The notes below the pieces were generated by a model. That model was not told where the DNA came from. It searched no databases and was given only the letters and a program-made list of their open reading frames with translations. Shown piece after piece: positions 10,150 to 20,124 of a DNA stretch of 64,000 bases. Location of the stretch: positions 186,001 through 250,000 of the forward strand of contig MU278359.1 of the NCBI GenBank assembly GCA_022385755.1, in the 5' to 3' direction. Numbering within the stretch: the first letter of the stretch is position 1; every line of letters starts with the position of its first letter. The DNA is from Trametopsis cervina (lineage: Eukaryota; Basidiomycota; Agaricomycetes; Polyporales; Irpicaceae). A program made the translations under genes and the position numbers.

Positions 10150-12686
10150 ATGTCTATCTCCTCCAACGCATCGGTTTGGAAGACGGTTACTCGCCAGAAC
10201 ACGCCCACCGTGTCTCTTGACCCCGAGGAATTTCCCCCGCTCCCCTCCTCTCCTCGGAAGAATCCTGAATCCCCAGTCGCCCCTCCGCAGTCGCAGACGG
10301 CGAAATCCCCAGTGAAGGAATCTCAAGCAACTCTTGAAAGGACACCCGAGGCGGATGCGCCGTCCTCCGCGTCCCCGAGCGCGACCCCTACACCGGTGAG
10401 CACTACCTCATCCCCGCCATTAACCACTTCACACCTTAAACGCCGGGGTAACGATGCTGCACACGCTGCGTACCCGGTTTAACTCTGACCAACACTTGTG
10501 AATTCGAGGCTGACTCTCGTTTGCTGTAGCGGAACGAAAAGGCAGGCCTGGAGATCTCGGACACTCGCTCACCAAAATCTGTGGTCCAGACTGAGTCTAC
10601 TCCCGAGCGGTCACCGGGTATCCCTCCTTCCTCGAACCCCTTCGCCCTATTGGCGGAATATGGAGGCTCCCCGCTTGCAGCATCCCAACCACCCTCCCCA
10701 GTTCCCGCCCCTCCTACCCCATGGAGCGAAACGGAGCTCGCAGGTACCGTCGACGACCAATCGGCTGAAGGGGAACGGGCCTTCCACACGAAAAAACCAC
10801 GCATCATTTCTCCCAAAACGACAAACCGGAGGAAGAGAAGGGTGACCCCATACCCGACAGTCTCGGCAAGTAACCGCCGCACCCTCCCACATGCCACAGT
10901 CTCGCCTACTCCGGTCCTAGAATCACCGGCACCCATAGCCTCGCCGCAACCCATTCCCTGGCTAAGCTCGGAGGATTTTTGGAGGGTCAATGGCCGACTC
11001 CGTGAAGGTGACGAACTAACATCCGAAGAACTGGATGAAGCAGTCAATCGCTTCCACGGTCGATCGGATCTACTTCCCACTGTGGAGCAGATGGAAGAAA
11101 GGACGCGTCTTGCCCACCAACGTGCGAGGGCGGAAGGACGTCTCATCTTTGACTTACCAGATCTTACGGACCCATACCAGGACATGGAAGCATCCAGGGA
11201 CCACTCTCCTTCCCCCAAAACCCCTACGGGCCCCCGAGGTCGTATCTCGCCACATCGATTCACTTCCTCGCCCTCTCCGCTCACATTGTCCTTCCCCATA
11301 TCGGCACTACGTACCCGCATGCACACCCGCAACCGACAGAACTCGCTTCCGTCGTCCTCTCCGGCTCTGCCGTCCCCGTCACCACCTCCGCGAGCGAACG
11401 TATCGATCATCAACCTCGTATCGCCGGCTACCTCGACGGCCTATGCGGACGTACACCCACCTCTCAACCACCAAACTCTGCCACGCCCTCTAACACCACG
11501 ACCCTCCTCACCCGCGCTACAATACCCACCAGAGGTCCCTGATAATGATGACCCTATGCCGCCCTCCTCGCCTCCACCGCGTCTCCGCTCACCCTTCCCA
11601 GAGGAGCTCCCACCAGTGCAGCATATCCCGATCAGAGTTAAGACACACGACATTCCCTATGCACGGCCGGGTGTTGGTTGGACCCCACCGCGAGGATGCC
11701 ATCCGAGCTGGTGGCTCAATAACTTGTCCCATGAACAAGGGCACGAATGGCGACACTGCGCGGGCCCGACAGTACTGGTCCGTCAAGCTTACGAAGGATG
11801 TCCTACCCCAGCGACAGAAGCTCAACGGCTGCGAGAAATCAAGAACATTATCACTCGCGCCCTAGGAGACATACCAGGCATCCAAATCGGCGCTCCGTAC
11901 CCGCAAAACCCAACTACAAGGGCTAGGCAGCCCCCATATTCCTTCCTTATCAGAGGCATCTCGGAAGACACGCGCATTATGTTCGAGAACCTCAAGATGG
12001 TGTCGTCGCCTGAAGGGACCCTGTTCTTCACTCCCAACAGGCCTATCATTGACTCGTTCCTATTCAGCCTCCGGGCGATCACCAGCCCCACGATAGCGGA
12101 ACTACTGGCCCACATCAATGCAAAATTCGACATGGTTAACCTAACTGACAAGATCATCTCCGTCCTCCCATCCCACCCGATCTTCTCCACCTGGAACCCT
12201 CAGATCGCGGCTGAACATATCCGGAACTCGCTACGCGTCCAGATCGTCACGGGAGGCGTAACAATCGACAATCGAATCGAGGATGTAGCCCATGTATTTA
12301 TGGATCCGCCCACCGCAGATCGCTCCCAATGGCGCGAGTTCCAAGACACGGCCACCTCCCCCATTTTCCGCGCGCCGCTGATTGGTATGTACATGGAAGT
12401 GCTACGAACCTGGCTTTGCGACTTTTGCCATTCGCAACTCCATCCCCTTACTCACTGCCCATTCATGACGGAAGAGGGTTGGTTCACCCCTCCAAACGCA
12501 CCCAGACATATCGCTCCTAAAGCAAAGACCCACGACGAGCCGCCTCCCTCGCTTCCGCCAGCCGACTGCTTCTCGACGGTCCCAGCCCAGGCTACAACGG
12601 GCAATAAACAATCCAACAGGAACAAATCCTCAGGATCGAACAACAGGCAGAGGAAGGGCAAGGGTAAAGGAAAGGGACGTAACTAG
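10150..12686 (+). CDS. LINE ORF1, gag-like nucleic-acid-binding protein, predicted as two exons
   Basis: Predicted join of 10150-10395 and 10530-12686, giving about 800 aa. The N-terminal half is Pro/Ser/Thr-rich and probably disordered. The middle part holds a conserved-looking globular region (from about 11690, HPSWWLNNLSHEQGHEW..). Near the C-terminus is a perfect retroviral-type zinc knuckle, C-X2-C-X4-H-X4-C, within WLCDFCHSQLHPLTHCPF (12417-12458, about residue 712 of the spliced product). The protein ends in a basic Lys/Gly tail (KGKGKGKGRN). This fits an ORF1 that binds element RNA in an RNP. Without splicing, the first frame stops at 10480-10482 and the second has an in-frame TAG at 10527-10529, directly before the predicted acceptor junction. 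The alternative to splicing is a start inside the second part. Confidence 0.8.
10396..10529 (+). other. Predicted 134-bp intron in LINE ORF1
   Basis: Donor GTGAGC at 10396, CTGAC branch-like site near the 3' end (within GGCTGACTCTC), acceptor TGTAG ending at 10529. The upstream exon ends on a complete codon (CCG) and the downstream one resumes in phase 0 (CGG AAC GAA AAG). Removing it fuses two different frames into one ORF and deletes the in-frame TAA and TAG. The length is not a multiple of 3, as expected if it separates the two frames. Confidence 0.6.
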
Positions 12687-13015
12687 TGTTCTCGGCGGTT
12701 GATCCACACGCATGTCTAATGTCCGCTCGTATCATAAGCTAAATGTCACTACCCTTCGAATAGTATCTGCTATGAACCTTCTCACAACGAACTCGCTCCC
12801 CAGTTCCTGAACACGTGTGACCAACGAGCAAGCCTACAGACCCGCTACTAGCAAGGCCGCCTCTCCAAATCCCATACCCCCGACATATTCCGCCCAAATT
12901 TACTGACCAGCCACTAGGCGAGGGACAGGAAAGCGGAAAATTGTCTTCTCTCCCTACACACCAGCGGATCCGGTCCAACCGCTAAGTGACTTCTAACACG
13001 CCTGATGGAATCAAC
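12687..13015 (+). other. Spacer between LINE ORF1 and ORF2
   Basis: About 330 bp separate the ORF1 stop (12684-12686) from the first ATG of ORF2 (13016). An in-frame TAA lies at 12983-12985, so ORF2 is not a simple frameshift extension of ORF1. No strong start-site or reinitiation motif is evident. Confidence 0.5.
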
Positions 13016-16000
13016 ATGCGCGATAGATACTCACATGGCCCTACAGGTACCTACCGGTCGTATGGTGCCTGGAAACAGCCTATTCAGGCCGACCGCCCAA
13101 CAACGCAATCACAGAACCCACCCCCAACGGAAGAACAACACGGCACGGCATCTATACCTCCCGAAGCCAGAGCCAGCGTGACTTTGCCCGCCATGTCCAC
13201 TGACAATGACGGCCTCGGAAGGATCGGCGACGGGCGCAGTACCACAGACTCCCCCCTCTACGATACACCCTCAACCCTCCCCTTCTCACCTAATCACCAT
13301 TACCTTACCCCGGATCTAGTATATTCAAACCATCAGGGGCAGGAAGTACCTAATCTAGTCATTGACGCTTACATTGCTGAGCATAACGGAACAAACCCTG
13401 TCCTGTCTCCCACGAACTCAGTTGACAGCTTCCTGTCTTATCTCACTGTTCCGCCACCTATCAGCGACGCCACCCGAAATCTAGCAGCACACCCGTCTGA
13501 CGACACCCCTCTCATCCCCACGCTGCCACTGCAACCACCCAATAACCACCCGGTGGTTCAGGCACACGCTCATCCCCAGGCAGAGCGCACGAAACGCCAC
13601 CGGAAAACCAAACGGTCAGCAGCCTCTATCCGCGTCGCTACCCTAAACATGAAAGGTAGGGGCCAATCCATTCCCACTCCATCCGATCCGAGGGGAATCA
13701 GCGCAAAATGGCTTGCCATAAACCAGCTAGTCCGTGAACAGAAAACCGCCGTTCTAGCGATCCAAGAAACTCACCTATCCAACGAGCATGTGGACGATCT
13801 TCAATCGCTCTTCGGTAACCGCATCCATATCATACACTCTCCCGCGCCGGAACGTCCAACCGCAAACGCGGGAGTAGCGTTTGTTCTGAACAAAGAACGG
13901 TTGGAAGTATCTCTAACGACAAGCACGGTTGTCATACCCGGCCGTGCGATGGCCCTCAACCTTGTCTGGCATAACGACGTCCCCCTCACCATCCTAAATG
14001 TGTATGCCCCGAACTCCCCAACTGAAAACGAACGGTTCTGGAGGGACATAGCAGGGAAAATATCGCGCGGTGAGTGTCACAAACCGGACATAATCCTTGG
14101 TGACTTCAACGTTGTGGAAGACAGCTCTGACCGCCTCCCACCACATCCTGATCACCGAGGCGCCACCCAAGCCCTCAGTGACTTATACACCTCTCTCGGG
14201 CTGCTAGATGCCTGGAGAAATGATAACCCGTCCGACCGCCTGTATACATACGTTCCTGATAATGGCTCCGCCCTTTCCCGCCTGGATAGAATATATCTTA
14301 ACCAACGGCATGCAAGAACGGCCACAGATTGGGCTGCAGAGCCGATAGCCGGCATTCCAACGGACCACCTCATGGTCTCAGTGTCCTTATCCGACGCTCG
14401 AATCCCCTTTGTAGGCCCAGGACGGTGGGTGATTCCCAAAACGATCCTCTCTGACTACTCCTTCACGAAGTACGTCATGGAAAAAGGTCGACAATTACTC
14501 GACGCCTTCCCGTCCCCAAGACATCGCGATAATACTTGTAATGCTCAAACTCTGTGGACAGAGTTCAAGTCCGACCTCAGACACAAAGCGCGAGCCCTTG
14601 CAAAAATCAATATCCCGAAGCTGGCGAAGCGTATCGAAAAGCTGAAGGTCGAGCGCCACCGCATCCTCAATATCCGCGACCCTCCCTCAGACTTCGACGT
14701 GCCCTTCGAGGCAGCCCTACTCCAGCAAAGAATAAAATCCCTTGAAGCACGACGATTCGGTCAGGCGAGATCAACAGTAGCTTTATCCTCCTGGATTCAC
14801 GGTGAACGGTTGGAAAAACCGTGGATAGCGGTTAACCAAAAGAAATCGCCAAAGGACATTATCATGGCGCTCCGTGACCCGGAACTATGCCAGCCTGAAC
14901 ATCATTCAACGCCCTCCAACCCTAGCCAGTCACATCGCACCACCTACTGCACTAGATCTGACCGAATGGCGGAAATCGCGGGATCATATCACAACAACAT
15001 ACAGTCCCTAGACATCATACCCTCCACAACTCTACATCGTGAAGCGGAAATATCTACCCCCCTCCAACATGTCCGTGACCTGTTCCCGCCCGAAGCACGA
15101 ACGACGCTCTCCACCCCCCTCACCTGGGACGATGTCGAGTCCGCCCTCAACAACAGCAAGACAGGGCGTGCCGCGGGACTAGACGGCATTCCCTACGAGC
15201 TCTGGAAGGACCTCCACCGACAATATGTCGCAGCGGAAAAAGCTAAAAAACCCTCCTTCAATATCCTACTCGCCTTCCAACAACTGTTCAATGATATTGA
15301 AGAATTTGGCATAGAACACGACTCCCCCTTTACAGAAGGCTGGATCGCACCCTTATACAAAAAGAAAGACCGGCGCGACATCGCCAACTACCGGCCCATA
15401 ACTCTCCTGAACACCGACTACAAACTGCTTACGAAAGCGTTATCGATGAAACTGGCCAGCTGCATTCGAACTGTTGTCAATCCTGCACAGGCTGGGTTCA
15501 TACCTAAGCGTTCTATCTTCAATCAAACAAACCTCGCCCGCCTCATGACAGATTATGGGGAAGCGGTAGAAGAAAATGGGGCCATCATAGCCCTGGATCA
15601 AGAGAAGGCTTACGACCGAATACGACATGACTACCTCTGGGCAACTCTACGAGCCATTGGAACACCAGAACACTTCATCCGCACGGTACGTTCCCTGTAT
15701 GAGTCAGCCCGTTCATGTGTGATGATAAACGGCGTGGCAAGCCGGATGTTTCCCATCACCCGAGGAGTGCGACAAGGGGACCCCCTGTCCTGCCTCCTGT
15801 TCGATCTTGCTATCGAACCGCTAGCTTGTATGCTCCGCGACTCCCAGCTGCGCGGTTTTGACATCCCCGGACTCGAAACTAGGCTGATCACTACGCTATT
15901 CGCCGACGACACAACTGTGTATCTCTCCGAACACGATAGCTACGACGACCTGCAAAACACCCTGAACGTATGGTGCACCGGATCTGGAGCTCGTTTTAAC

Positions 16001-18580
16001 ACCTCTAAAACGGAAATTATCCCGATTGGCACCCCCGAATACCGCCAAGCTGTGATCACAACTAGGAGGCTCCACCCTTCTTCCGAGCCGATCCCTGACG
16101 GTATTAGAATAGCGGACGATGGCTCCCTCACGCGCATACTCGGGGCGTGGATTGGTAACTCCCACGACAACTCCGGTCCCTGGGTACCAGTGGTAAATCG
16201 CATAAAAACTCGGCTACACGAATGGGACCGCCCAGGCCTCACACTCACAGGAAGGAGGCTTGTAATCAACATGGAAGTGGGCGGTAGGATACAGTACCTC
16301 ACTAAGGTACAAGGCATGCCCAAACACGTCCTAGACGACCTTGAACGGACAATTCGCTCATTCATGTGGAAAGGATCGACTTCCCCCCCGATTAACCTGA
16401 CCACTCTATATCTCCCGATCGCCAAGGGAGGCCTTGGTCTCATGGACTTAAGGGCAAGGGTGAAATCGATCTCGCTCTCCTGGATCGTTCCCTTCTCCGA
16501 CTTGTCCAACAATAGACCGACTTGGGCCTACGTAGCCGACGCGATCCTGGCGCGCTGTGCCCTTACATCCGGCCCGCAGTATCCCCTGAATCTTAAAATT
16601 CACTACCTGCTCCAAAATTGGGATGTAAATGCTGGATCGACTTCAATCCTCCCTCCGGTACTCAAGGAACTGGTCCGAATGATCCGAGAATCGAATACCA
16701 GATTTAACGCGATCAAGCTATCACCAGCCCTGAAAGGCCACCTACCAGCATGGATTCACCTTGGGGCCACGGGCCTAATCATGGACCTCCACCGGTCAAA
16801 GGAAGGTAGGTGCCTTCGGAACAGGCATCATATCCGAACGGTGAGCCAACTACAAATATTGGTTGACTATGGTACCCTCGCGTTCCAAGACGTTACCAGG
16901 AAGCACTATCCACGCCGACAATGCTGCTCTGCATGCCAATCATTACGCGACATCCACAGCTGCCTGCACCCCTTCCTGTGCTACCTGGCGGCGAAGAAGG
17001 CTCTTTCCTCCTTATCGACCAAGTGGAACCCTGCGATTCAGGCACGGTCTGATGGCCTCAGCTTTACCCAACGCCGAAAAAACCGCAACCTACGTCGCGC
17101 AGACCTCAAGAAACCCATGACCTTTGACCCATCCCTCACCCTTCAGGATGATCTCTCCAAATGCTTCCGAATGTTTGTAGCACCCGACTCCTCTTGCCGT
17201 GACACAGTCAACCGCCCTACTACTCTCGCCGTCCCTCACAAAACTGCCCATGTATATATTGCAGGATACTGTACACATGAACGTACTGCATCAGCCAGAT
17301 CGGGTGCGGGTGTCTGGTCTCGAACCCACCCTAGCCTCGCTCGTGCATTATGGGCCCCCGGTACATCTCCCTCCACACTGCTTGGTGAGCTTCATGCTGT
17401 CTTGGCGGCAGTGCGTTTGGCTTCCCCAACTATCCCCCTCCGAATAGTCACAGAGTCTGCCACCACACCCCGCACCATCCTCTCCCTAACTCCTGGCTGG
17501 GAAGCCCGCGGATGGATCAATGTTGAGAACCGTGACATATTACAGGCTATCATCTCACACTGTCGAGCGCGACAAGCCACTACATCCTTTCAGATTGCAA
17601 CGTCCCCAAAACAACGACGGCGGATACAACGTGCTCTATCCCTGGCGCAGGAAGGGTCAAGATCCAACATCGAAGTTGACAACGGAACCCCATTCAAGAA
17701 GCAGCGCTTCCTACTCACCGGTGCTGTGGTCTCTCATCTTACACAGTCGCTGATCTACCAAGGTCTCAGGGAGCAAAGTGAATTGTCTGTCCCCCTTAGA
17801 CCACGCACCGCCGAACATATTACTCTTATTCAAAACGCACTCGCCCAACATCTTGGTGAGCCGCCCCGCCCGTGTGATATCTGGACAGCAATCCGCTCCA
17901 AAACCAACAGCCGCAAGATCAGCTCCTTCCTCTGGAGGCTTATTCACCAGGGTTTCCACTGCGGCTCATGGTGGTCCCATATCCCAGGATTCGAGCACCG
18001 TGCCCTATGCACCCACTGCGGGGTGCTGGATACCCTACAACACATCCTCACTGAATGCCGGATCCCCGGCCAACAAGAAATCTGGAGCTGGGTACGGTGG
18101 ATAATGAACAAAAAAGGCGTCCCCATCCCGGCCCTTTCCATGGGCCTCATAATGGGAGTAAACCTCTCCTGTCTGCGCGATGTCAACCTTGCGCCTCGCC
18201 CCGGAACTACACGACTGTTTCAGATCGTAGTAACGGAATCCTTACACCTCATATGGCGCCTCCGGTGCGAAAGGGTAATCGAATTCGACTCCGACCGCTC
18301 TCGATGGCCGACACCTTCCAGAATACGCCGAGAATGGTATACATCTCTAGACAAACGGCTCGCCCTCGACATGGCCTTAACGAGCCGAGCCATCCAACCG
18401 AGCAGAGGCCTGTCGACCACTCTTGCGCTCGCAACATGGTCTGGAACACTTGAACGGGAAGCAGACCTTCCTGAGAACTGGATTTACTCAACAGGGGTTT
18501 TAGTGGGTCGGCCTCCGGAGCGGGTACCTCCTACGCTTGCTGCTCAGCGGCGAGCGTTGGAATTCCGCGACGATGGATAA
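13016..18580 (+). CDS. LINE ORF2: APE-type endonuclease, reverse transcriptase, degenerate RNase H
   Basis: A 1854-aa polyprotein for target-primed reverse transcription. The endonuclease (about residues 205-470) shows the expected motifs: ATLNMKG, IQETHL, NVYAPN, LGDFN, SRLDRIYL and TDHLMV. The reverse transcriptase (about 760-1040) shows YKKKDRRDIANYRPITLLN, ALDQEKAYDRI (catalytic Asp), RGVRQGDPLS and FADDTTVY (962-969; catalytic Asp pair). An RNase H-like region starts near residue 1410 but reads VYIAGYC where VYTDGS is usual, and TES where SDS is usual; the Glu of GELHAVLAAV is kept. A C-terminal zinc-binding motif, C-X2-C-X9-H-X4-C (CTHCGVLDTLQHILTEC, about 18010-18060), follows. First ATG 13016, stop TAA 18578-18580. 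The frame is unbroken over 5.5 kb, so EN and RT are probably functional. Confidence 0.96.
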   Translation: MRDRYSHGPTGTYRSYGAWKQPIQADRPTTQSQNPPPTEEQHGTASIPPEARASVTLPAMSTDNDGLGRIGDGRSTTDSPLYDTPSTLPFSPNHHYLTPDLVYSNHQGQEVPNLVIDAYIAEHNGTNPVLSPTNSVDSFLSYLTVPPPISDATRNLAAHPSDDTPLIPTLPLQPPNNHPVVQAHAHPQAERTKRHRKTKRSAASIRVATLNMKGRGQSIPTPSDPRGISAKWLAINQLVREQKTAVLAIQETHLSNEHVDDLQSLFGNRIHIIHSPAPERPTANAGVAFVLNKERLEVSLTTSTVVIPGRAMALNLVWHNDVPLTILNVYAPNSPTENERFWRDIAGKISRGECHKPDIILGDFNVVEDSSDRLPPHPDHRGATQALSDLYTSLGLLDAWRNDNPSDRLYTYVPDNGSALSRLDRIYLNQRHARTATDWAAEPIAGIPTDHLMVSVSLSDARIPFVGPGRWVIPKTILSDYSFTKYVMEKGRQLLDAFPSPRHRDNTCNAQTLWTEFKSDLRHKARALAKINIPKLAKRIEKLKVERHRILNIRDPPSDFDVPFEAALLQQRIKSLEARRFGQARSTVALSSWIHGERLEKPWIAVNQKKSPKDIIMALRDPELCQPEHHSTPSNPSQSHRTTYCTRSDRMAEIAGSYHNNIQSLDIIPSTTLHREAEISTPLQHVRDLFPPEARTTLSTPLTWDDVESALNNSKTGRAAGLDGIPYELWKDLHRQYVAAEKAKKPSFNILLAFQQLFNDIEEFGIEHDSPFTEGWIAPLYKKKDRRDIANYRPITLLNTDYKLLTKALSMKLASCIRTVVNPAQAGFIPKRSIFNQTNLARLMTDYGEAVEENGAIIALDQEKAYDRIRHDYLWATLRAIGTPEHFIRTVRSLYESARSCVMINGVASRMFPITRGVRQGDPLSCLLFDLAIEPLACMLRDSQLRGFDIPGLETRLITTLFADDTTVYLSEHDSYDDLQNTLNVWCTGSGARFNTSKTEIIPIGTPEYRQAVITTRRLHPSSEPIPDGIRIADDGSLTRILGAWIGNSHDNSGPWVPVVNRIKTRLHEWDRPGLTLTGRRLVINMEVGGRIQYLTKVQGMPKHVLDDLERTIRSFMWKGSTSPPINLTTLYLPIAKGGLGLMDLRARVKSISLSWIVPFSDLSNNRPTWAYVADAILARCALTSGPQYPLNLKIHYLLQNWDVNAGSTSILPPVLKELVRMIRESNTRFNAIKLSPALKGHLPAWIHLGATGLIMDLHRSKEGRCLRNRHHIRTVSQLQILVDYGTLAFQDVTRKHYPRRQCCSACQSLRDIHSCLHPFLCYLAAKKALSSLSTKWNPAIQARSDGLSFTQRRKNRNLRRADLKKPMTFDPSLTLQDDLSKCFRMFVAPDSSCRDTVNRPTTLAVPHKTAHVYIAGYCTHERTASARSGAGVWSRTHPSLARALWAPGTSPSTLLGELHAVLAAVRLASPTIPLRIVTESATTPRTILSLTPGWEARGWINVENRDILQAIISHCRARQATTSFQIATSPKQRRRIQRALSLAQEGSRSNIEVDNGTPFKKQRFLLTGAVVSHLTQSLIYQGLREQSELSVPLRPRTAEHITLIQNALAQHLGEPPRPCDIWTAIRSKTNSRKISSFLWRLIHQGFHCGSWWSHIPGFEHRALCTHCGVLDTLQHILTECRIPGQQEIWSWVRWIMNKKGVPIPALSMGLIMGVNLSCLRDVNLAPRPGTTRLFQIVVTESLHLIWRLRCERVIEFDSDRSRWPTPSRIRREWYTSLDKRLALDMALTSRAIQPSRGLSTTLALATWSGTLEREADLPENWIYSTGVLVGRPPERVPPTLAAQRRALEFRDDG

Positions 18581-18732
18581 GGCCATCCCCACACTACCTG
18601 CTGCGCAGGTGTGCGATTGCGCATTTCCTCTGTGATGACTCTGTATTATACCACTCAGAGGGTGTGAATCCCTCGCATAAGCTTCGAGACAGGGGACTGT
18701 TAGACAGACTGCCTGCCCCGAACATAGCTCAT

Positions 18733-18765
<33 letters not shown>
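18581..18765 (+). other. LINE 3' UTR and poly(A) tail
   Basis: The 153-nt UTR is rich in short inverted repeats: ACCTGC/GCAGGT (18596-18610), TGCG/CGCA (18612-18623), CTCTG/CAGAG (18639-18660), GAGGG/CCCTC (18658-18674), and CTGT/ACAG inside GGGG/CCCC (18692-18719). It ends AACATAGCTCATC and then 32 A. Such a fold may be what the RT recognises; that role is inferred from LINE biology. Confidence 0.75.
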
Positions 18766-18766
<1 letters not shown>

Positions 18767-18778
18767 CAGGCTCGGCAC
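18766..18778 (+). repeat. 3' target-site duplication of the LINE
   Basis: GCAGGCTCGGCAC directly after the A run, identical to 7853-7865. Host DNA resumes at 18779 (CCTCATAAGG), which before insertion was joined to the sequence now ending at 7865. Confidence 0.93.
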
Positions 18779-20124
18779 CCTCATAAGGGGCGCCAAGGCA
18801 GTGCGCGTGTTACTGCCTCGCGTTGTCTCGGCGGCGACATCTGGCTAGCGTGGAATGATACGTTGTCGCTCAAGTATTCGGGGAGAGCGTTGTTCGTCGC
18901 GACATTCGGGCAGTCCTTGTACGACGTTGGCAAGCAGTCGTGAGAGTAGGGAGGTCAAGCTGTCTTCTTGAACTCTGTCTTTGGAGAGGTGATCTGCATC
19001 CAGGCCAATAGGAGCCCGGCGGAGCTGCTGGCTTGGTTCGGTCCGTAAAAGGCATCAGTGATCATGATAGATTCCTCGAGTTTACTTCACTCTCCAATGC
19101 ACATAGAGCTGGCTGGTTGACATGTGTACAGATCAGAGTCGAACTGCAACACAGACGTCTACCAACATAGTGAGTAATGCTAGATCTTTGATAAAATGAC
19201 TCTGATCACTTCGATTTCTGTGAGAACAAGACAATCACTCCCCTGCTTGTACTTGACCACGCCTCACAGAATATCCTCATCCCCTTGTGCATGTGCCACG
19301 AAGGCGTGACATGGGAATGGAGATCCTGAAGACGTCAGACAGGCGTTCCACAAACTCATACCCCGGCTGCAAATCAAGCCTCATAAATCTCGTTCCCATT
19401 TGCACAACCGCGTTCGGTGACAGCGCTACATCTGACCAGGATATCTCGGTCAGTGTTCGTCCGCAGGTCTGCATGCCAAAAATAGAGCCCCACGACCACA
19501 CGAATGTTCATGAGGAGCACAACGGACTGCAATAAGTGACTTATGGTCATTCATTTATGCGGCTGCCAAAGAACGAGTTGCGTACAACAGATGCGTACTT
19601 TCCATAGAGTAATCTCTGTTCATTGCACGTTTGCCATACGCCCGAGACACTGAACTGACAAGTCGCTGAGTTTGGACGGAAAGACATCGCCCCAACCTCA
19701 TCAACCCGTTACCTGTTCGGGGATCCGTTATGTTACGTTATTATGATAGATTGGGCTTTCCGCTTGCGCACTGGGAACTGGAGATAATCACCAACGTGAG
19801 AACCAAGTATTTCACGGAGTACAAATACGAGACCCGCCTCACTGCATTACGAGCACTGCCACAGCTCTCATGCTATAGTCCATGAACGCTAGGTCTGCGA
19901 GCAACGACTCGAGAGGCGCCTGGGTCAAAGCTGGTCAGGACGAGCTCGCTCCATAAGCAGTCCGCATCTCTAAGCAGCAGGCGCCCGTACACGTACCGTA
20001 CTTCCACGTCGACATGGGTGTCTCGGATGAACACCATCTCTTTGCTCCTCCCACTACTTAATGCATCCCTATCGGACATAGGGTCCCCTCCGTAGACTAA
20101 CCCTAATACATCTTTCCAGCTGCA
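18779..20124. other. Host intergenic region between the LINE and ERO1
   Basis: About 1.3 kb. The protease promoter originally extended into the proximal part. On the - strand around 19660-19270 there are two adjacent open segments (one beginning MSFRPNSATC, the other MNIRVVVGLYFW) separated by a TTGCAG acceptor-like site. They resemble no family I can name and may be a decayed gene. Nothing else is supported. Confidence 0.35.

Larger units (their letters stand above)
7866..18765 (+). mobile_element. Full-length non-LTR (LINE) retrotransposon, about 10.9 kb
   Basis: Borders are set by a perfect 13-bp duplication, GCAGGCTCGGCAC, at 7853-7865 and 18766-18778; the 3' copy directly follows a run of 32 A (18734-18765). 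Two extra A make the match 15 bp but cannot be told from the tail. Inside, in order: structured 5' leader, a 195-codon ORF (8879-9466), a gag-like ORF1 (10150-12686), ORF2 with APE endonuclease, RT and RNase H (13016-18580), and a short hairpin-rich 3' UTR. The + strand is visibly C-rich and G-poor throughout, unlike the flanking host genes. No LTRs are seen. The intact ORF2, long A tail and perfect duplications suggest a recent insertion. Clade assignment (Tad1-like is a guess) needs an RT phylogeny. Confidence 0.95.

Noticed and set aside
10200..10240. PAM2-like PABP-binding motif in ORF1 (SLDPEEFPPLPS)
   Set aside because: The Leu-to-Phe spacing is two residues shorter than the PAM2 consensus; resemblance too weak.
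10436..11413. 325-codon - strand frame opposite LINE ORF1
   Set aside because: Antisense shadow of C-rich ORF1; Gly/Ser/Arg-rich with no motif.
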